A stretch of DNA of 7,125 nt, taken from positions 1-7,125 of the forward strand of contig JANXSC010000464.1 in NCBI GenBank assembly GCA_025352845.1. The letters are read 5' to 3'. How positions within the stretch are numbered: the stretch's first letter is position 1; the number at the start of each line of letters is the position of its first letter. The notes beneath the pieces are model-generated. The model had not been told where the DNA came from, did no database searches, and worked only from the letters and a program-made list of their open reading frames with translations. A program made the position numbers and the translations under genes. Of the stretch, positions 7,027-7,125 are shown piece after piece. This DNA comes from Opitutaceae bacterium (lineage in GTDB: Bacteria > Verrucomicrobiota > Verrucomicrobiia > Opitutales > Opitutaceae).

Positions 7027-7125
7027 TTATAGACTATAGGTTGGAGCGCCAGAGTTTACCTGATCGACGAGCCAGCCGTGGATCAGACCGGCGACTTTGG
7101 CCGGTTGGGTCCATTGCCGGGAGGC
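7027..7125 (-). CDS. C-terminal end of an unidentified protein (partial, 5' end outside window)
   Basis: The - strand has an open frame from the right edge to TAA at 7027-7029, giving 32 residues: ASRQWTQPAKVAGLIHGWLV followed by DQVNSGAPTYSL. The amphipathic PAKVAGLIHGWL helix looks protein-like, and many codons end in G or C. The stop is 31 bases before the DoxX start on the same strand, so the two could have been co-transcribed. The PxxVAxLIxxWL pattern loosely recalls the last helix of alpha/beta hydrolases, but this is too short to claim. The + strand also has an open frame here (from about 7038), so the strand is not certain. Confidence 0.4.
   Translation of the reverse strand, partial: ASRQWTQPAKVAGLIHGWLVDQVNSGAPTYSL

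Overview
The window is high-GC bacterial DNA. Its protein content points to Verrucomicrobiota, most likely an Opitutaceae-type organism. The evidence is a secreted dehydrogenase-like cytochrome of the Pirellula/Verrucomicrobium type, and a very large TonB-dependent receptor with the LSPFEV TonB box and SRGPNSILYG plug motif seen in the expanded receptor families of that group. This assignment rests on protein motifs, not on a marker gene.

Layout from left to right: (1) positions 2-124 look like the last 40 codons of an unidentified + strand gene. (2) 207-2789 encodes an 860-residue exported protein with a PVC-type dehydrogenase-like beta-propeller, a HEAT-like helical region, a class I cytochrome c module (CFACH) and a C-terminal discoidin (F5/8 type C) domain. 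(3) 2819-3270 is a small two-helix membrane protein gene of unknown function, apparently broken by a one-base deletion near 3161-3163. (4) 3365-6475 encodes a complete 1036-residue TonB-dependent receptor with signal peptide, TonB box, plug and barrel. (5) Convergent to it, 6513-6995 on the - strand is a DoxX-family membrane protein gene with two in-frame stops in its first membrane segment, so it is called a pseudogene. (6) 7027-7125 on the - strand is probably the C-terminal end of another gene.

The two intact genes fit a surface-nutrition theme: the receptor brings an unknown ligand across the outer membrane, and the periplasmic cytochrome may oxidise a sugar-like substrate and pass on electrons. 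This link is inferred from families and proximity only; the genes are 575 bases apart with a broken gene between them, so a shared operon is not shown. I saw no RNA genes, CRISPR array, insertion sequence, phage or defence genes. The most notable points are the two damaged genes on either side of the receptor (real decay or assembly error) and the accidental open frame joining the broken membrane gene to the receptor, which could mislead start calling. I do not see a convincing undescribed system.
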